The position numbers and the translations under genes are program-made. Shown piece after piece: positions 1 to 9,718 of a stretch of 64,000 nt of DNA. Under the pieces are notes generated by a model. It was given only the letters and a program-made list of their open reading frames with translations. It was not told where the DNA came from and did not search any database. How positions within the stretch are numbered: the stretch's first letter is position 1; every line of letters starts with the position of its first letter. The stretch covers positions 40,130 to 104,129 of the forward strand of contig JALEGX010000095.1 in assembly GCA_022763485.1 (NCBI GenBank), written 5' to 3'. The DNA is from Paracoccaceae bacterium. GTDB taxonomy: Bacteria > Pseudomonadota > Alphaproteobacteria > Rhodobacterales > Rhodobacteraceae.

Positions 1-914
1 TTCTGGTCCCGTCCGAAGGGCGGATCCTGTTCGACGGGCAGGATGTCACAGAACTGCCGCCCGACAAGCGCAATATCGCGCAGGTGTTCCAGTTTCCGGT
101 CATCTACGACACCATGACCGTCTACGACAATCTGGCCTTTCCGCTGCGCAATCGCGGCCGGTCCGAGGACGTGGTGAAAACCCGCGTGACGGCGATTGCC
201 GAAATGCTTGAACTGACCGAGATGCTGGACACCCGCGCGGCGGGGCTGTCACCGGACAACAAGCAGAAGATCTCGATGGGGCGCGGACTGGTCCGCGAGG
301 ACGTCAATGTCGTGATGTTCGACGAACCCCTGACGGTGATCGACCCGCATCTGAAGTGGAAACTGCGGTCCAAGCTCAAGGAACTGCACCAGCGCGTCAA
401 AGCAACGATGATCTATGTGACCCATGACCAGACGGAGGCGCTGACCTTTGCCGATCAGGTGGTCGTCATGCAAGAGGGTGAAATCGTCCAGATCGGCACC
501 CCCGTGGAACTGTTCGAACGTCCCGCCCATACATTTGTGGGCCATTTCATCGGCTCCCCCGGAATGAACGTCCTGCCCTGCCAAGTTGAAGATGGGGTCG
601 CCTTCTTCAACGGAACCCCTGTTCCGCTGGAAGGGCCGATCAAGGGCGAGGCAGACGGCAAGACCGAAATCGGCATCCGGCCTGAATTCGTCTCGCTGTC
701 AGAAACCGGCCTTCCTGCGCAGGTGACAAAGGTGTCCGATGTCGGACGCCACACGGTTCTGGAATGCCGCGTCGCCGACACCCGGATCAACGCAATCGTG
801 GAAGGGTCCCCACCCGCAGTCGGAAGCGAGGTCCACCTGAATTTCCGACGTGACCAGACCCGGCTTTATGTCGACAGCTGGATCGCCACCACCTCGCAGG
901 AGGATGCCGCATGA
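1..914 (+). CDS. glpT: Glycerol-type ABC importer, second ATP-binding protein (5' end outside window)
   Basis: Cytoplasmic ATPase of a carbohydrate/polyol ABC importer (MalK/UgpC class). The reading frame is open from base 3, so the start codon and Walker A lie before the window. Visible parts are a Q-loop (QVFQFPVIYD), Walker B (VVMFDEP), the switch His (YVTHDQ) and a C-terminal TOBE-like region. The signature is degenerate: LSPDNKQ replaces LSGGQ, and the D-loop reads TVID. This fits the second, atypical ATPase (GlpT) of the rhizobial GlpSTPQUV glycerol importer, which pairs with a canonical GlpS. The stop overlaps the next gene by 4 bases (ATGA). The glycerol assignment is inferred from the downstream DUF2160 gene. 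Confidence 0.75.
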   Translation, partial: LVPSEGRILFDGQDVTELPPDKRNIAQVFQFPVIYDTMTVYDNLAFPLRNRGRSEDVVKTRVTAIAEMLELTEMLDTRAAGLSPDNKQKISMGRGLVREDVNVVMFDEPLTVIDPHLKWKLRSKLKELHQRVKATMIYVTHDQTEALTFADQVVVMQEGEIVQIGTPVELFERPAHTFVGHFIGSPGMNVLPCQVEDGVAFFNGTPVPLEGPIKGEADGKTEIGIRPEFVSLSETGLPAQVTKVSDVGRHTVLECRVADTRINAIVEGSPPAVGSEVHLNFRRDQTRLYVDSWIATTSQEDAA

Positions 915-1774
915 AGACCGAAAATCAAAAGGCCTGGCTCTTTGTTCTGCCGGTTCTGCTGCTGGTCGCGTTCAACGCGCTGATCCCGATGATGACCGTG
1001 GTCAACTACTCGGTGCAGGAAACCTTCGGTGACAACATCTTCTTCTGGCAGGGGCTGGACTGGTTCGAGCAGATCCTGCGCTCTGATCGCTTTCACGCAG
1101 CCCTTGGGCGTCAGTTCCTGTTCACCTTCCTGATCCTGATCATCGAAGTTCCCCTTGGTATTGCCATTGCGCTGTCGATGCCGCGCAAGGGGTTCTGGGT
1201 ACCGGTCTGCCTGGTCACCATGGCCCTGCCCATGCTGATCCCGTGGAACGTGGTGGGTGCAATGTGGAACATCTTCACCCTGCCCGACATCGGTCTGCTC
1301 GGGTATTTCATGAACCACGTGCTGGGCATCTCCTATGACATGACCCAGGATCCGCTGGCCGCCTGGATCACCATTGTCACGATGGATGTCTGGCACTGGA
1401 CATCGCTTGTGGTGCTGCTCAGCTATGCGGGTCTGGTGTCCATTCCGGACGCCTATTACCAAGCGGCCAAGATTGACGGCGCGTCGAACTGGTCCGTGTT
1501 CCGCTACATCCAGCTGCCAAAGATGAAGACCGTGCTGACCATCGCGATCCTTCTGCGCTTCATGGACAGTTTCAACATCTACACCGAGCCATTCGTGCTG
1601 ACCGGTGGTGGGCCCGGCAACTCCACGACGCTGCTGTCCATCGATCTGGTCAAGATCGCTCTGGGTCAGTTTGACCTTGGTCCCGCCGCCGCAATGTCGC
1701 TCATTTACTTCGCCATCACCTTGCTCGTCAGCTGGCTGTTCTACACGCTGATGACCAAAGATGATCTGAACTGA
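911..1774 (+). CDS. glpP: Glycerol-type ABC transporter permease 1
   Basis: Inner-membrane permease of 287 aa, the MalF-like partner of the importer. It has about six hydrophobic segments, the first at residues 8-29. Near residue 195 is the permease EAA loop (YYQAAKIDGASNWSVFRYIQLP), which contacts the ATPase. The ATG overlaps the upstream ATPase stop (ATGA), so translation is probably coupled. The second permease follows 12 bases downstream. Substrate is inferred from operon context only; sugar and polyol permeases of this class cannot be told apart by eye. Confidence 0.8.
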   Translation: MKTENQKAWLFVLPVLLLVAFNALIPMMTVVNYSVQETFGDNIFFWQGLDWFEQILRSDRFHAALGRQFLFTFLILIIEVPLGIAIALSMPRKGFWVPVCLVTMALPMLIPWNVVGAMWNIFTLPDIGLLGYFMNHVLGISYDMTQDPLAAWITIVTMDVWHWTSLVVLLSYAGLVSIPDAYYQAAKIDGASNWSVFRYIQLPKMKTVLTIAILLRFMDSFNIYTEPFVLTGGGPGNSTTLLSIDLVKIALGQFDLGPAAAMSLIYFAITLLVSWLFYTLMTKDDLN

Positions 1775-1786
1775 GGATCCCGACCG

Positions 1787-2584
<798 letters not shown>

Positions 2585-2585
2585 T

Positions 2586-2864
2586 ATGTTGTCCTGGATG
2601 GCATGGACCTGGCCAACCGCGTTGGTTTTCATCGGTATTTTCACCGCGATCGGCAGCTTGATTGCTATCGAGATCCGTCACCCCGGAGGCGACGAACGCA
2701 AGGGCGTGCTGGGGCTGGTCACCACTCGCGGGGATCGCCTGTTCATCAGCCTGCTGGGAACAAGCTACATCTTTCTGGCGTGGCTGGGATTGTTCGGGAT
2801 GCCCTTGTGGGCCCCATTGGGCGCCTCGATCGCCTGGGGAATCTTCTGCTTCTGGAAAGTTTAG
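2586..2864 (+). CDS. glpU: DUF2160 small membrane protein of glycerol ABC operon
   Basis: A 92-aa protein with three hydrophobic segments (about residues 5-26, 46-63 and 66-88) and a short polar loop containing RHPGGDERKG. This matches DUF2160 (GlpU), a protein of unknown mechanism found only in glycerol-type ABC operons. The ATG at 2586 was chosen over an upstream in-frame GTG because it begins directly after the permease stop and leaves no overlap. The operon ends here: the next gene is a BlaI-type repressor, not the expected substrate-binding protein. Confidence 0.75.
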   Translation: MLSWMAWTWPTALVFIGIFTAIGSLIAIEIRHPGGDERKGVLGLVTTRGDRLFISLLGTSYIFLAWLGLFGMPLWAPLGASIAWGIFCFWKV

Positions 2865-2921
2865 GGCGCATGCGACGAATTGCGCCAAGACCCCGAAAAA
2901 CGGAGCTCCTAAGAAAATAGT

Positions 2922-2949
2922 TTGCAACACCCCCCTCTTTGCCTAGCAT
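2922..2949 (+). promoter_or_regulatory. Possible promoter for the blaI-M56 pair
   Basis: TTGCAA (2922-2927), a 16-base spacer and TAGCAT (2944-2949) lie 35 bases upstream of the BlaI start. Each hexamer matches the sigma-70 consensus at about 4 of 6 positions. I found no clear TACA/TGTA-type BlaI operator dyad beside it, so this is a tentative call. Confidence 0.3.
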
Positions 2950-2983
2950 TGACCTGTAATCCAGGAACCGGACCCGCCAATAG

Positions 2984-3379
2984 ATGCGCAGAAAACAGGA
3001 AAAGACCCTTCTGACCGAGGTTGAGCTCGAGTTCATGAACGTCGTCTGGGAAACCGGCGGCGGAACCGTGCGCGATATTCTTGCGCAGCTCAACAAGGTC
3101 CAGGAACGCGCATACACATCCGTGGCGACAGTCCTAAAAATCATGGAGCAAAAAGGGTTTCTGACCAGCGAACGTGCCGACCGCGCGCTGGTTTACCGTC
3201 CGGCCATTCCAAAGGCCGATTACCAGAAGACAACCCTTAAGAACCTTTCGAGCAAGCTCTTTAACGACACGCCCGCCGCGCTGGTTGCCCGACTCGTCGA
3301 TGACGAAGACGTAACCAACGGGATGTTGGAGGAGATGCGGGCGCTGTTGGATGAAAGGTTGGGGGATCATGGAACCTGA
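2984..3379 (+). CDS. BlaI/MecI/CopY-family transcriptional repressor
   Basis: A 131-aa protein with the BlaI/MecI winged helix: LTEVELEFMNVVWE at the N-terminus, then VRDILAQL and YTSVATVLKIMEQKGFL as the recognition region, and a C-terminal dimerisation part. Family members dimerise on operator dyads and are inactivated by proteolysis triggered by a membrane M56 sensor. The next gene is such a sensor and overlaps this one by 11 bases, so the two form a sensor-repressor pair. No beta-lactamase or copper gene lies nearby; the regulated target is unknown. Confidence 0.85.
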   Translation: MRRKQEKTLLTEVELEFMNVVWETGGGTVRDILAQLNKVQERAYTSVATVLKIMEQKGFLTSERADRALVYRPAIPKADYQKTTLKNLSSKLFNDTPAALVARLVDDEDVTNGMLEEMRALLDERLGDHGT

Positions 3380-4502
3380 TATTCTGCTGAACGCCTATTT
3401 GGATCTGAACCTGCTGCTGATTGCAGGAACGGTGATCTGGTGCGGGATCAGATGGGTTCTCCGACGAAGCGAACTGGCAACTGCATATCTGCCGCAGCTC
3501 AGGTTGCTGAATGGCCTGACGGCGCTGCTGGCGATGACCCCGCTGATGATCGTGGCCTTCACCACCTGGATTGTCGCCCATCCTCCGAACCTGTCGGACA
3601 TGCTGGTGTCTCAGTACCTGCAGGGCAATGTCAGCCTCACGGCCACCCAGCTGGAAACCCTCCTTGGCCTGCGTGAAAGCCTGGTCCGCGACCTGCTGAC
3701 CCAGCGCGCACTCTGGGCTCAGGCGGTGTATTGGATCTGTATCGCGGGCTTTGTGTTGTGCCTGCTGCATCTGGTCGTGTCCGTCGCGCGGCTGCGCCAC
3801 AGCCTGTCCGGCACGTTCCTCTGGAAGAAACTCGGACGGGTGGAACTGCGCGTCAGCGACACCGCGCGCGTGGCCTTTTCGACCCGCGGATTTCGCACGC
3901 TCTACGTGGTGCTGCCACAAGAGCTGCTGTCCAACCCGCGGGATCTGAACCTGACCATCAGCCATGAGCTGCAGCATTTCCGGCAGCGCGACATCGAGTG
4001 CGAATTCCTACTTGAGATGCTGCGCCCGCTGCTGTTCTGGAACCCTGCCTTCTATGTCTGGCGACGCGAAATCCGGATCCTACGCGAATATGCCTGCGAT
4101 CAGGCGCTTACCAGCCGGCGGAACTTTGACGTCCGTGGCTATTGCGAATGCCTGATCCGGGCCTGTCACGCGGCGGCCCAGGAGCGCGTGTTCTTTACCC
4201 GGCGCAGCCCGGCCGTTGCGCTGGTGGATCGTCGTGAAACCCGGCATCGCAGCACCCTGAACCGCCGTATTCTGGCGGCGACGGCCACGCCTCCGGCCGC
4301 AGAGCAAAAGATGGGCTGGACGATGGTGTCCGGCCTTCTGGTGGGCAGCGTGCTGATCACGGCGATGTTGATCCAGCGGCCCAGCGACTGGAGCCAGGAC
4401 CGCCTGATGCTGTCGACCATCGTCAACCTGGAGCGCTTGGCAACCCGCAACTCGCAACCGGTATCGGCGTTCCAATCGGGCTTTGTAACGGCGTCGCAGT
4501 AA
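3369..4502 (+). CDS. M56-family (BlaR1-like) membrane metallopeptidase
   Basis: Integral-membrane zinc peptidase of 377 aa, partner of the upstream BlaI repressor. It has hydrophobic segments near residues 7-25, 47-70 and 117-138. The metal site is HELQH (H199, E200, H203), followed by REYACD, whose E240 is a likely third ligand. A last membrane segment lies near residues 311-332, with a tail of about 45 residues. There is no large penicillin-binding sensor domain as in true BlaR1, so a beta-lactam signal is not supported. The ATG at 3369 was chosen from the family N-terminus; it overlaps the BlaI coding end. Confidence 0.8.
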   Translation: MEPDILLNAYLDLNLLLIAGTVIWCGIRWVLRRSELATAYLPQLRLLNGLTALLAMTPLMIVAFTTWIVAHPPNLSDMLVSQYLQGNVSLTATQLETLLGLRESLVRDLLTQRALWAQAVYWICIAGFVLCLLHLVVSVARLRHSLSGTFLWKKLGRVELRVSDTARVAFSTRGFRTLYVVLPQELLSNPRDLNLTISHELQHFRQRDIECEFLLEMLRPLLFWNPAFYVWRREIRILREYACDQALTSRRNFDVRGYCECLIRACHAAAQERVFFTRRSPAVALVDRRETRHRSTLNRRILAATATPPAAEQKMGWTMVSGLLVGSVLITAMLIQRPSDWSQDRLMLSTIVNLERLATRNSQPVSAFQSGFVTASQ

Positions 4503-4590
4503 CAGGCCGCCCGCGCCATGCAGGCTTGTGTCCCGCCACGCAACGCGGGATAGTCCGGACACGCTTTCACTGGACCTCATCGCACGCCAC

Positions 4591-5361
4591 ATGCTCGCCC
4601 GCTTCATCACTCTGATTGCCGCTGTGCTGGCTTTTGTGGCCAGCACCGCTCAGGCCGAGCGGATCACCGTGTTTGCGGCGTCCAGCCTGAAGAACGCGCT
4701 GGAGGAGATCGCCGCTGAGTTTGATGCTGATACCGGGCACAAAACGCTGTTGTCCTTTGCCGGATCATCCGCGTTGGCCCGGCAGATACAGCTGGGCGCG
4801 CCGGCGGATGTCTTCATCTCTGCCAGCCCCGACTGGATGGATCTGCTTGAACAGGGCGGTGAGATTGATGCCGCCTCACGTTTTGATCTGTTGGAAAACG
4901 ATCTGGTGCTGATCGCGCCTGCTGGCACCCCAGCCGAAGTCGATTTGCAGAACCCGGCAGAGCTGGAGCAGCTGATTGGTGATACCCTGCTGTCGATGGC
5001 GCTGGTCGAAGCGGTGCCCGCGGGCATCTATGGCAAAGCCGCGCTTGTTTCCCTTGGCCTGTGGGACCGGGTTGCCCCAAATGTCGTGCAGACCAGCAAT
5101 GTACGCGCTGCACTGGCACTGGTTTCGCTGGGCGAAGTTCCCTTTGGCATCGTCTATGCGTCAGACGCTTTGGCCGATTCACGGGTCACACTGGTTGGGG
5201 CATTTCCCACTGATACGCATCCCGACATCGTTTATCCTGCTGCGCGCGTTCAAAGCAGCAAGGTCCCGGCTGCCCAAGACTTTTTGAACTACCTCGCCAC
5301 ACCAGATAGCGAACGGATCTTTGAAAACCATGGTTTTCAGATCCCTCAAAGGCCGCAATGA
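4591..5361 (+). CDS. modA: Molybdate ABC transporter, periplasmic binding protein
   Basis: A 256-aa periplasmic protein that binds molybdate or tungstate. It has a signal peptide (residues 1-22, ending AQA) and then the ModA landmarks ITVFAASSLKNALEEI, FAGSSALARQI and GAPADVFISA, which supply the oxyanion-binding serines. The C-terminus resembles other ModA proteins. An in-frame GTG at 4528 was rejected because it would bury the signal peptide. The stop overlaps modB by 4 bases (ATGA). No ModE box or Moco riboswitch was recognised upstream. Confidence 0.9.
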   Translation: MLARFITLIAAVLAFVASTAQAERITVFAASSLKNALEEIAAEFDADTGHKTLLSFAGSSALARQIQLGAPADVFISASPDWMDLLEQGGEIDAASRFDLLENDLVLIAPAGTPAEVDLQNPAELEQLIGDTLLSMALVEAVPAGIYGKAALVSLGLWDRVAPNVVQTSNVRAALALVSLGEVPFGIVYASDALADSRVTLVGAFPTDTHPDIVYPAARVQSSKVPAAQDFLNYLATPDSERIFENHGFQIPQRPQ

Positions 5362-6071
5362 CGATGTTGGATTGGCTTGGCCCCAATGAATGGCAAACGG
5401 TCCTGCTGTCGCTCAGGGTCTCGTTCTGGGCGATTGTCATCACCCTGCCGTTTGGCATTCTGACCGCCTATGCGTTGGCGCGCTGGGATTTCCCGTTGAA
5501 ATCGCTGCTCAATGGGCTGGTTCACCTGCCGCTTATCCTGCCGCCAGTGGTGACCGGCTATCTGCTACTTCTGACCTTCGGCCGGCAGGGTCCGATTGGC
5601 AGCATTCTGGACGATTTCGGCATTGTCTTGGCCTTTCGCTGGACCGGCGCGGTTCTGGCGGCGGCCGTCATGGCCTTCCCGCTGATGGTCCGGTCGATCC
5701 GCCTGTCCATCGAAGCGGTTGATCCCAAGCTGGAACAGGCCAGCGCCACCCTTGGCGCCTCACGGCTCTGGGTGTTCGCTCTGATCACCCTGCCGCTGAT
5801 CACCCCCGGCATCCTGGCCGGAGCCATCCTTGGCTTTGCCAAGGCGATGGGCGAATTCGGCGCAACCATCACCTTTGTTTCCAGCATTCCCGGTCAGACC
5901 CAGACCCTGCCTTCGGCTATTTACGCCTTCCTTCAGGTTCCCGGCGGCGAAGGCTCGGCCCTCAAGCTGGTGGTGATTTCCGTGGTCGTCGCCATGGGGG
6001 CGTTGCTGCTGTCCGAGTATCTTGGTCGCAGGATCGCCCGCCGGGTTGCCGGTCATTCCCCAGAAGCTTAA
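5358..6071 (+). CDS. modB: Molybdate ABC transporter, permease
   Basis: Inner-membrane permease of 237 aa with about five hydrophobic helices and the ModB/CysT EAA loop (EQASATLGASRLWVFALITLPL) near residue 120. It is translationally coupled to modA. The ATPase ModC normally follows directly, but the next gene (6116) is unrelated, so the transporter must borrow an ATPase encoded elsewhere or be incomplete. Confidence 0.9.
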   Translation: MTMLDWLGPNEWQTVLLSLRVSFWAIVITLPFGILTAYALARWDFPLKSLLNGLVHLPLILPPVVTGYLLLLTFGRQGPIGSILDDFGIVLAFRWTGAVLAAAVMAFPLMVRSIRLSIEAVDPKLEQASATLGASRLWVFALITLPLITPGILAGAILGFAKAMGEFGATITFVSSIPGQTQTLPSAIYAFLQVPGGEGSALKLVVISVVVAMGALLLSEYLGRRIARRVAGHSPEA

Positions 6072-6115
6072 ACTGCGCCCTCGAATAGTTGACGATTTGA
6101 ATTCGCAGGTTTCCA

Positions 6116-6826
6116 GTGTTCGAACAAATTCTCACGGGCATTCTCGTGCTCGGGCTGATCTTTCAGGCGTCGGGTTTTCTGGTGCGCGACGAACTTGTGC
6201 TGCGTTTGCTGGTGATCGTCGGCATGAGCTGCGACATCGCCTTCTACGCCTTGCAACCGATCCCCATTCTGCAATCGGTCGCCACCAATGGCCTGCTGGT
6301 TGCGATTAACCTGTACCTTGTCACGCTGATCGTTCTGGAGCGCACGACCCTTGCGATGGGTGAGACAGAGAAAGAGCTGTTTTCCCATTTCCCAACGCTG
6401 CGCCCCGGACAGTTCCGGCGAATCCTGAAGCACGCCACATGGCGCACCACTGAGGAGGATCAAACCCTGCTGTTGGAGGGGCGTCCGGCGGAGTCGCTGT
6501 TTTTCGTTTTCGCAGATCGGTTCGAGGTCGAAAAGCGCGGGCGCTGCTATGGCGCACAGGGTCCCGCATTCGTGGGGGAACTGGTGTTCCTGCGGGGCGG
6601 CGAATCCAGCGCGTCGGTACATGTTCCCGGCGGCACCCGATATGTGGAATTCAACAGCGCCGGATTGAAGCGCGCCATGCGCCGCTCGGCCCCCTTGCAC
6701 AACGCCATGCTGGCGCTCTTCGGCAATGACCTGGCCGAAAAAGTTGCCCGCAGCGTCCCGATCGAGGCGGATATTGCGCGTTCACCCGGCGTCGCGATGT
6801 CCAACGGATCTGCGGCGGCTGAATAG
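6116..6826 (+). CDS. Popeye-like membrane protein with cyclic-nucleotide-binding domain
   Basis: A 236-aa protein starting at GTG. Three hydrophobic helices (about residues 5-22, 28-46 and 55-74) precede a cyclic-nucleotide-binding fold (about 95-210). The phosphate-binding cassette is recognisable as GELVFLRGGESSASV (residues 154-168): the Gly-Glu pair is kept, but the usual Arg that grips the phosphate is replaced. Three helices plus this fold is the layout of animal Popeye (POPDC) proteins and their bacterial relatives. The ligand is unproven. It follows modB by 44 bases on the same strand; a functional link to molybdate is not evident. Confidence 0.7.
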   Translation: MFEQILTGILVLGLIFQASGFLVRDELVLRLLVIVGMSCDIAFYALQPIPILQSVATNGLLVAINLYLVTLIVLERTTLAMGETEKELFSHFPTLRPGQFRRILKHATWRTTEEDQTLLLEGRPAESLFFVFADRFEVEKRGRCYGAQGPAFVGELVFLRGGESSASVHVPGGTRYVEFNSAGLKRAMRRSAPLHNAMLALFGNDLAEKVARSVPIEADIARSPGVAMSNGSAAAE

Positions 6827-6829
6827 AAA

Positions 6830-6853
6830 AACCCGCACCTTTCGGCGCGGGTT
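6830..6853. terminator. Convergent hairpin between the Popeye-like gene and clpB
   Basis: A 7-bp stem (AACCCGC at 6830-6836 with GCGGGTT at 6847-6853) around a 10-base loop, between convergent genes. A-rich sequence precedes it on the plus strand, which gives a T-run for transcripts arriving from clpB. Confidence 0.55.
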
Positions 6854-6874
6854 CCAAAGGTTATCTATCAGGCT

Positions 6875-9493
6875 TTAGTGCACGACCGCGTCATCCGGTC
6901 TGGGCCGTTCCGAGCTGCCAACCCGATCCCCGATGATCAGCCCTTCTGCCCCGGCAGAGACCGGCACCACGCTGCCGTCCTTGATCTCACCCCCCAGCAG
7001 CAGCTCTGCCAGCGGGTTCTGCAAGGCGCGCTGGATCACACGCTTCAACGGACGGGCCCCGAACACCGGATCATAGCCTTCGTTGGCCAGCCATTTCTTT
7101 GCATCCTCATCCAGCTCAAGCTGGATCTTGCGATCCGCCAGACGCTTTTTCAGGCGCGCCAGCTGAATGTCGACAATGCCGTCCATGTCACCGCGGGCCA
7201 GGCGATCAAAGATGATCGTCTCATCCAGACGGTTCAGGAATTCAGGCCGGAAATGCGCCTTGACCGCATCCATCACGTCGCGACGCGCATCGCTGGCATC
7301 CGCCCCCTCGGGCAGCTGGCTGAGCGCCTGCGCCCCAAGGTTCGAGGTCAGCACGATCAGCGTCTGCTTGAAGTCAACGGTCCGCCCCTGACCATCGGTC
7401 AGAACCCCGTCATCCAGAACCTGCAACAGCACGTTGAACACATCCGGGTGGGCCTTTTCGACCTCATCGAACAGGACGACCTGATAGGGACGCCGCCGCA
7501 CGGCTTCGGTCAGAACCCCGCCTTCGTCATAACCGACATAGCCCGGAGGCGCACCGATCAGCCGCGCAACGCTGTGCTTTTCCATGAATTCGGACATGTC
7601 GATCCGCACCATGGCTGCGTCGTCGTCAAACAGGAAGTCGGCCACCGCCTTGGTCAGCTCAGTCTTGCCGACGCCGGTCGGGCCAAGGAACAGGAAGCTA
7701 CCCAAGGGCCGGTTTTCGTCGTTCAGACCCGCACGGGCGCGACGGACCGCATTGGCAACCGCCGTCACGGCAGCATTCTGACCGATCACCCGGCGATGCA
7801 GGTCATCTTCCATGCGCAAGAGCTTCTCCCGCTCTCCTTCCAGCATCTTGCTGGTGGGGATACCCGTCCAACGCTCGACCACGGCGGCAATCTGTTCGGG
7901 GCGCACCGCCTCTTCGACCATCATGCCGTTGTCTTCGCGGCTCTCGGCCTCGGCCAACTTCTTTTCCAGCTCGGGAATGACGCCATAAGACAGCTCACCG
8001 GCCTTGGCCAGGTTGCCTTCGCGCTTGGCGATTTCCAGATCGGCACGCGCCTTGTCCAGCTGTTCCTTCAGATCCCGCGCCCCCGCCAGCTTGTCCCGCT
8101 CGGCCTGCCACTGGGCGGTCATCTCGGCGGATTTCTCCTGCAGCTCCGACAGGTCCTTCTGCAGGGTTTCCAGACGATCGCGCGAGGCTGCGTCATCTTC
8201 CAGCTTCAGTGCTTCCTCTTCGATCTGCATCTGCAGGATCTGCCGGTCCAGCGCATCCAGCTCTTCGGGCTTGCTGTCAACTTCCATGCGCAGGCGCGAT
8301 GCGGCTTCGTCCACCAGGTCGATGGCCTTGTCCGGCAGGAAGCGGTCGGTGATGTAGCGATGCGACAGGGTGGCGGCGGACACCAGCGCCGAATCCGAGA
8401 TGCGGACCCCGTGGTGCAGCTCGTATTTTTCCTTGATGCCGCGCAGGATGCTGACGGTGTCTTCGACCGTTGGTTCAGTCACCATGACCGGTTGGAACCG
8501 GCGGGCCAGCGCTGCGTCCTTTTCCACGTATTTGCGGTATTCATCCAGGGTGGTGGCGCCGATGCAGTGCAGCTCACCGCGGGCCAGTGCAGGTTTGATC
8601 AGGTTGGCCGCATCCATGGCGCCATCGGATTTACCCGCCCCCACAAGGGTGTGCATTTCGTCGATGAACAGAATAATCTCGCCCGCCGCCTGCGTGACCT
8701 CGGTCAGCACGGATTTCAGGCGCTCTTCGAACTCGCCCCGGTACTTCGCGCCCGCAATCAGAGCGCCCATGTCCAGCGCCAGCAGCTTCTTGTCGCGCAG
8801 GGATTCGGGCACATCGCCATTGATGATCCGCAGGGCCATGCCCTCGGCAATTGCGGTCTTGCCCACGCCTGGCTCACCGATCAGAACCGGATTGTTCTTG
8901 GTCCGGCGGCTCAGCACCTGCATCGCGCGGCGAATTTCGTCATCCCGACCGATGATCGGGTCAATCTTGCCCTCACGGGCGGCTTCGGTCAGGTCGTGGG
9001 CATATTTGCTCAGCGCCTCATAGCCGTCTTCGGCCGATGCGGTGTCAGCGGTCCGCCCCTTGCGGATGTCGTTGATTGCTTCGTTCAGCTTCTGGGCCGA
9101 AACCTTGCCGGCCTCCAGCGCGTCCTTGGCCTTGGATTTGACCATGCACAGCGCCATCAGCACCCGTTCAACGGGGACAAAGCTGTCACCAGCCTTCTGT
9201 GCCAGCTGCGCGGCCTCATCCAGAACCTTGGCGGTCTGGTTGCCCATATAGATCTGACCGGCATCGCCGCCGACCTTGGGCTGTTTGCTCAGCGCCAGTT
9301 CAAGCTCTTCAACCACGCGCGTCGGCTGTCCGCCCGCGCGGGTGATCAGGTTGCTTGCCAGCCCCTGCTCGTCATCCATCAGTGCTTTGAGAATATGTTC
9401 GGGAACCAGTCGCTGATGTCCCTCGCGCATCGCAATGGTCTGCGCCGCCTGCACGAATCCCCGTGCCCGCTCGGTGAACTTGTTCAAGTCCAT
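6875..9493 (-). CDS. clpB: ClpB disaggregase (AAA+ chaperone)
   Basis: An 872-aa cytoplasmic Hsp100 hexamer that extracts proteins from aggregates together with DnaK. It has an N-domain (about 1-145) and AAA1 with Walker A GEPGVGKT and Walker [13 protein letters not shown] coiled-coil middle domain (about 400-530, rich in Glu, Lys and Leu) follows, then AAA2 with Walker A GPTGVGKT and the pore motif GYVGYDEGG. The length is typical of ClpB. The ATG at 9493 is preceded by AAGGAGAG; a longer upstream frame has no such site. A heat-shock-type promoter lies about 80 bases upstream. Confidence 0.97.
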   Translation of the reverse strand: MDLNKFTERARGFVQAAQTIAMREGHQRLVPEHILKALMDDEQGLASNLITRAGGQPTRVVEELELALSKQPKVGGDAGQIYMGNQTAKVLDEAAQLAQKAGDSFVPVERVLMALCMVKSKAKDALEAGKVSAQKLNEAINDIRKGRTADTASAEDGYEALSKYAHDLTEAAREGKIDPIIGRDDEIRRAMQVLSRRTKNNPVLIGEPGVGKTAIAEGMALRIINGDVPESLRDKKLLALDMGALIAGAKYRGEFEERLKSVLTEVTQAAGEIILFIDEMHTLVGAGKSDGAMDAANLIKPALARGELHCIGATTLDEYRKYVEKDAALARRFQPVMVTEPTVEDTVSILRGIKEKYELHHGVRISDSALVSAATLSHRYITDRFLPDKAIDLVDEAASRLRMEVDSKPEELDALDRQILQMQIEEEALKLEDDAASRDRLETLQKDLSELQEKSAEMTAQWQAERDKLAGARDLKEQLDKARADLEIAKREGNLAKAGELSYGVIPELEKKLAEAESREDNGMMVEEAVRPEQIAAVVERWTGIPTSKMLEGEREKLLRMEDDLHRRVIGQNAAVTAVANAVRRARAGLNDENRPLGSFLFLGPTGVGKTELTKAVADFLFDDDAAMVRIDMSEFMEKHSVARLIGAPPGYVGYDEGGVLTEAVRRRPYQVVLFDEVEKAHPDVFNVLLQVLDDGVLTDGQGRTVDFKQTLIVLTSNLGAQALSQLPEGADASDARRDVMDAVKAHFRPEFLNRLDETIIFDRLARGDMDGIVDIQLARLKKRLADRKIQLELDEDAKKWLANEGYDPVFGARPLKRVIQRALQNPLAELLLGGEIKDGSVVPVSAGAEGLIIGDRVGSSERPRPDDAVVH

Positions 9494-9571
9494 CTTTCTC
9501 TCCTTTTTCAAGCGCCCGGTCTTGGATGTGCGCCCGCTTTGCGGCACGCCCCGGTTCGGGCCTCGCATTCA

Positions 9572-9600
9572 ATTTGGGGAATGCCGGGCCGGGGTTCAAG
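9572..9600 (-). promoter_or_regulatory. Sigma-32 (RpoH)-type promoter of clpB
   Basis: On the minus strand, CTTGAA (9600-9595), 15 bases, then CCCCAAAT (9579-9572). This closely follows the heat-shock consensus (CTTGAA, 13-17 bases, CCCCATNT) and leaves a leader of roughly 70 bases before the clpB start. Confidence 0.65.
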
Positions 9601-9718
9601 ACCCGTATCACGGGAATCCGACGAGACACCCAGCTTCGCGAAGTTTCCCCAGACGCGCCCCATTTTTGCACCATTCCAATCGCACCCTTTGCAAAACAAT
9701 ACGCATGTGGAGGCAGCC

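Noticed and set aside
4528..4562. Hairpin (GTGTCC/GGACAC with inner CCCGC/GCGGG) before modA, considered as a molybdenum-cofactor riboswitch
   Set aside because: Far too short for the Moco RNA and without its conserved core; at most a minor leader or 3'-end structure.
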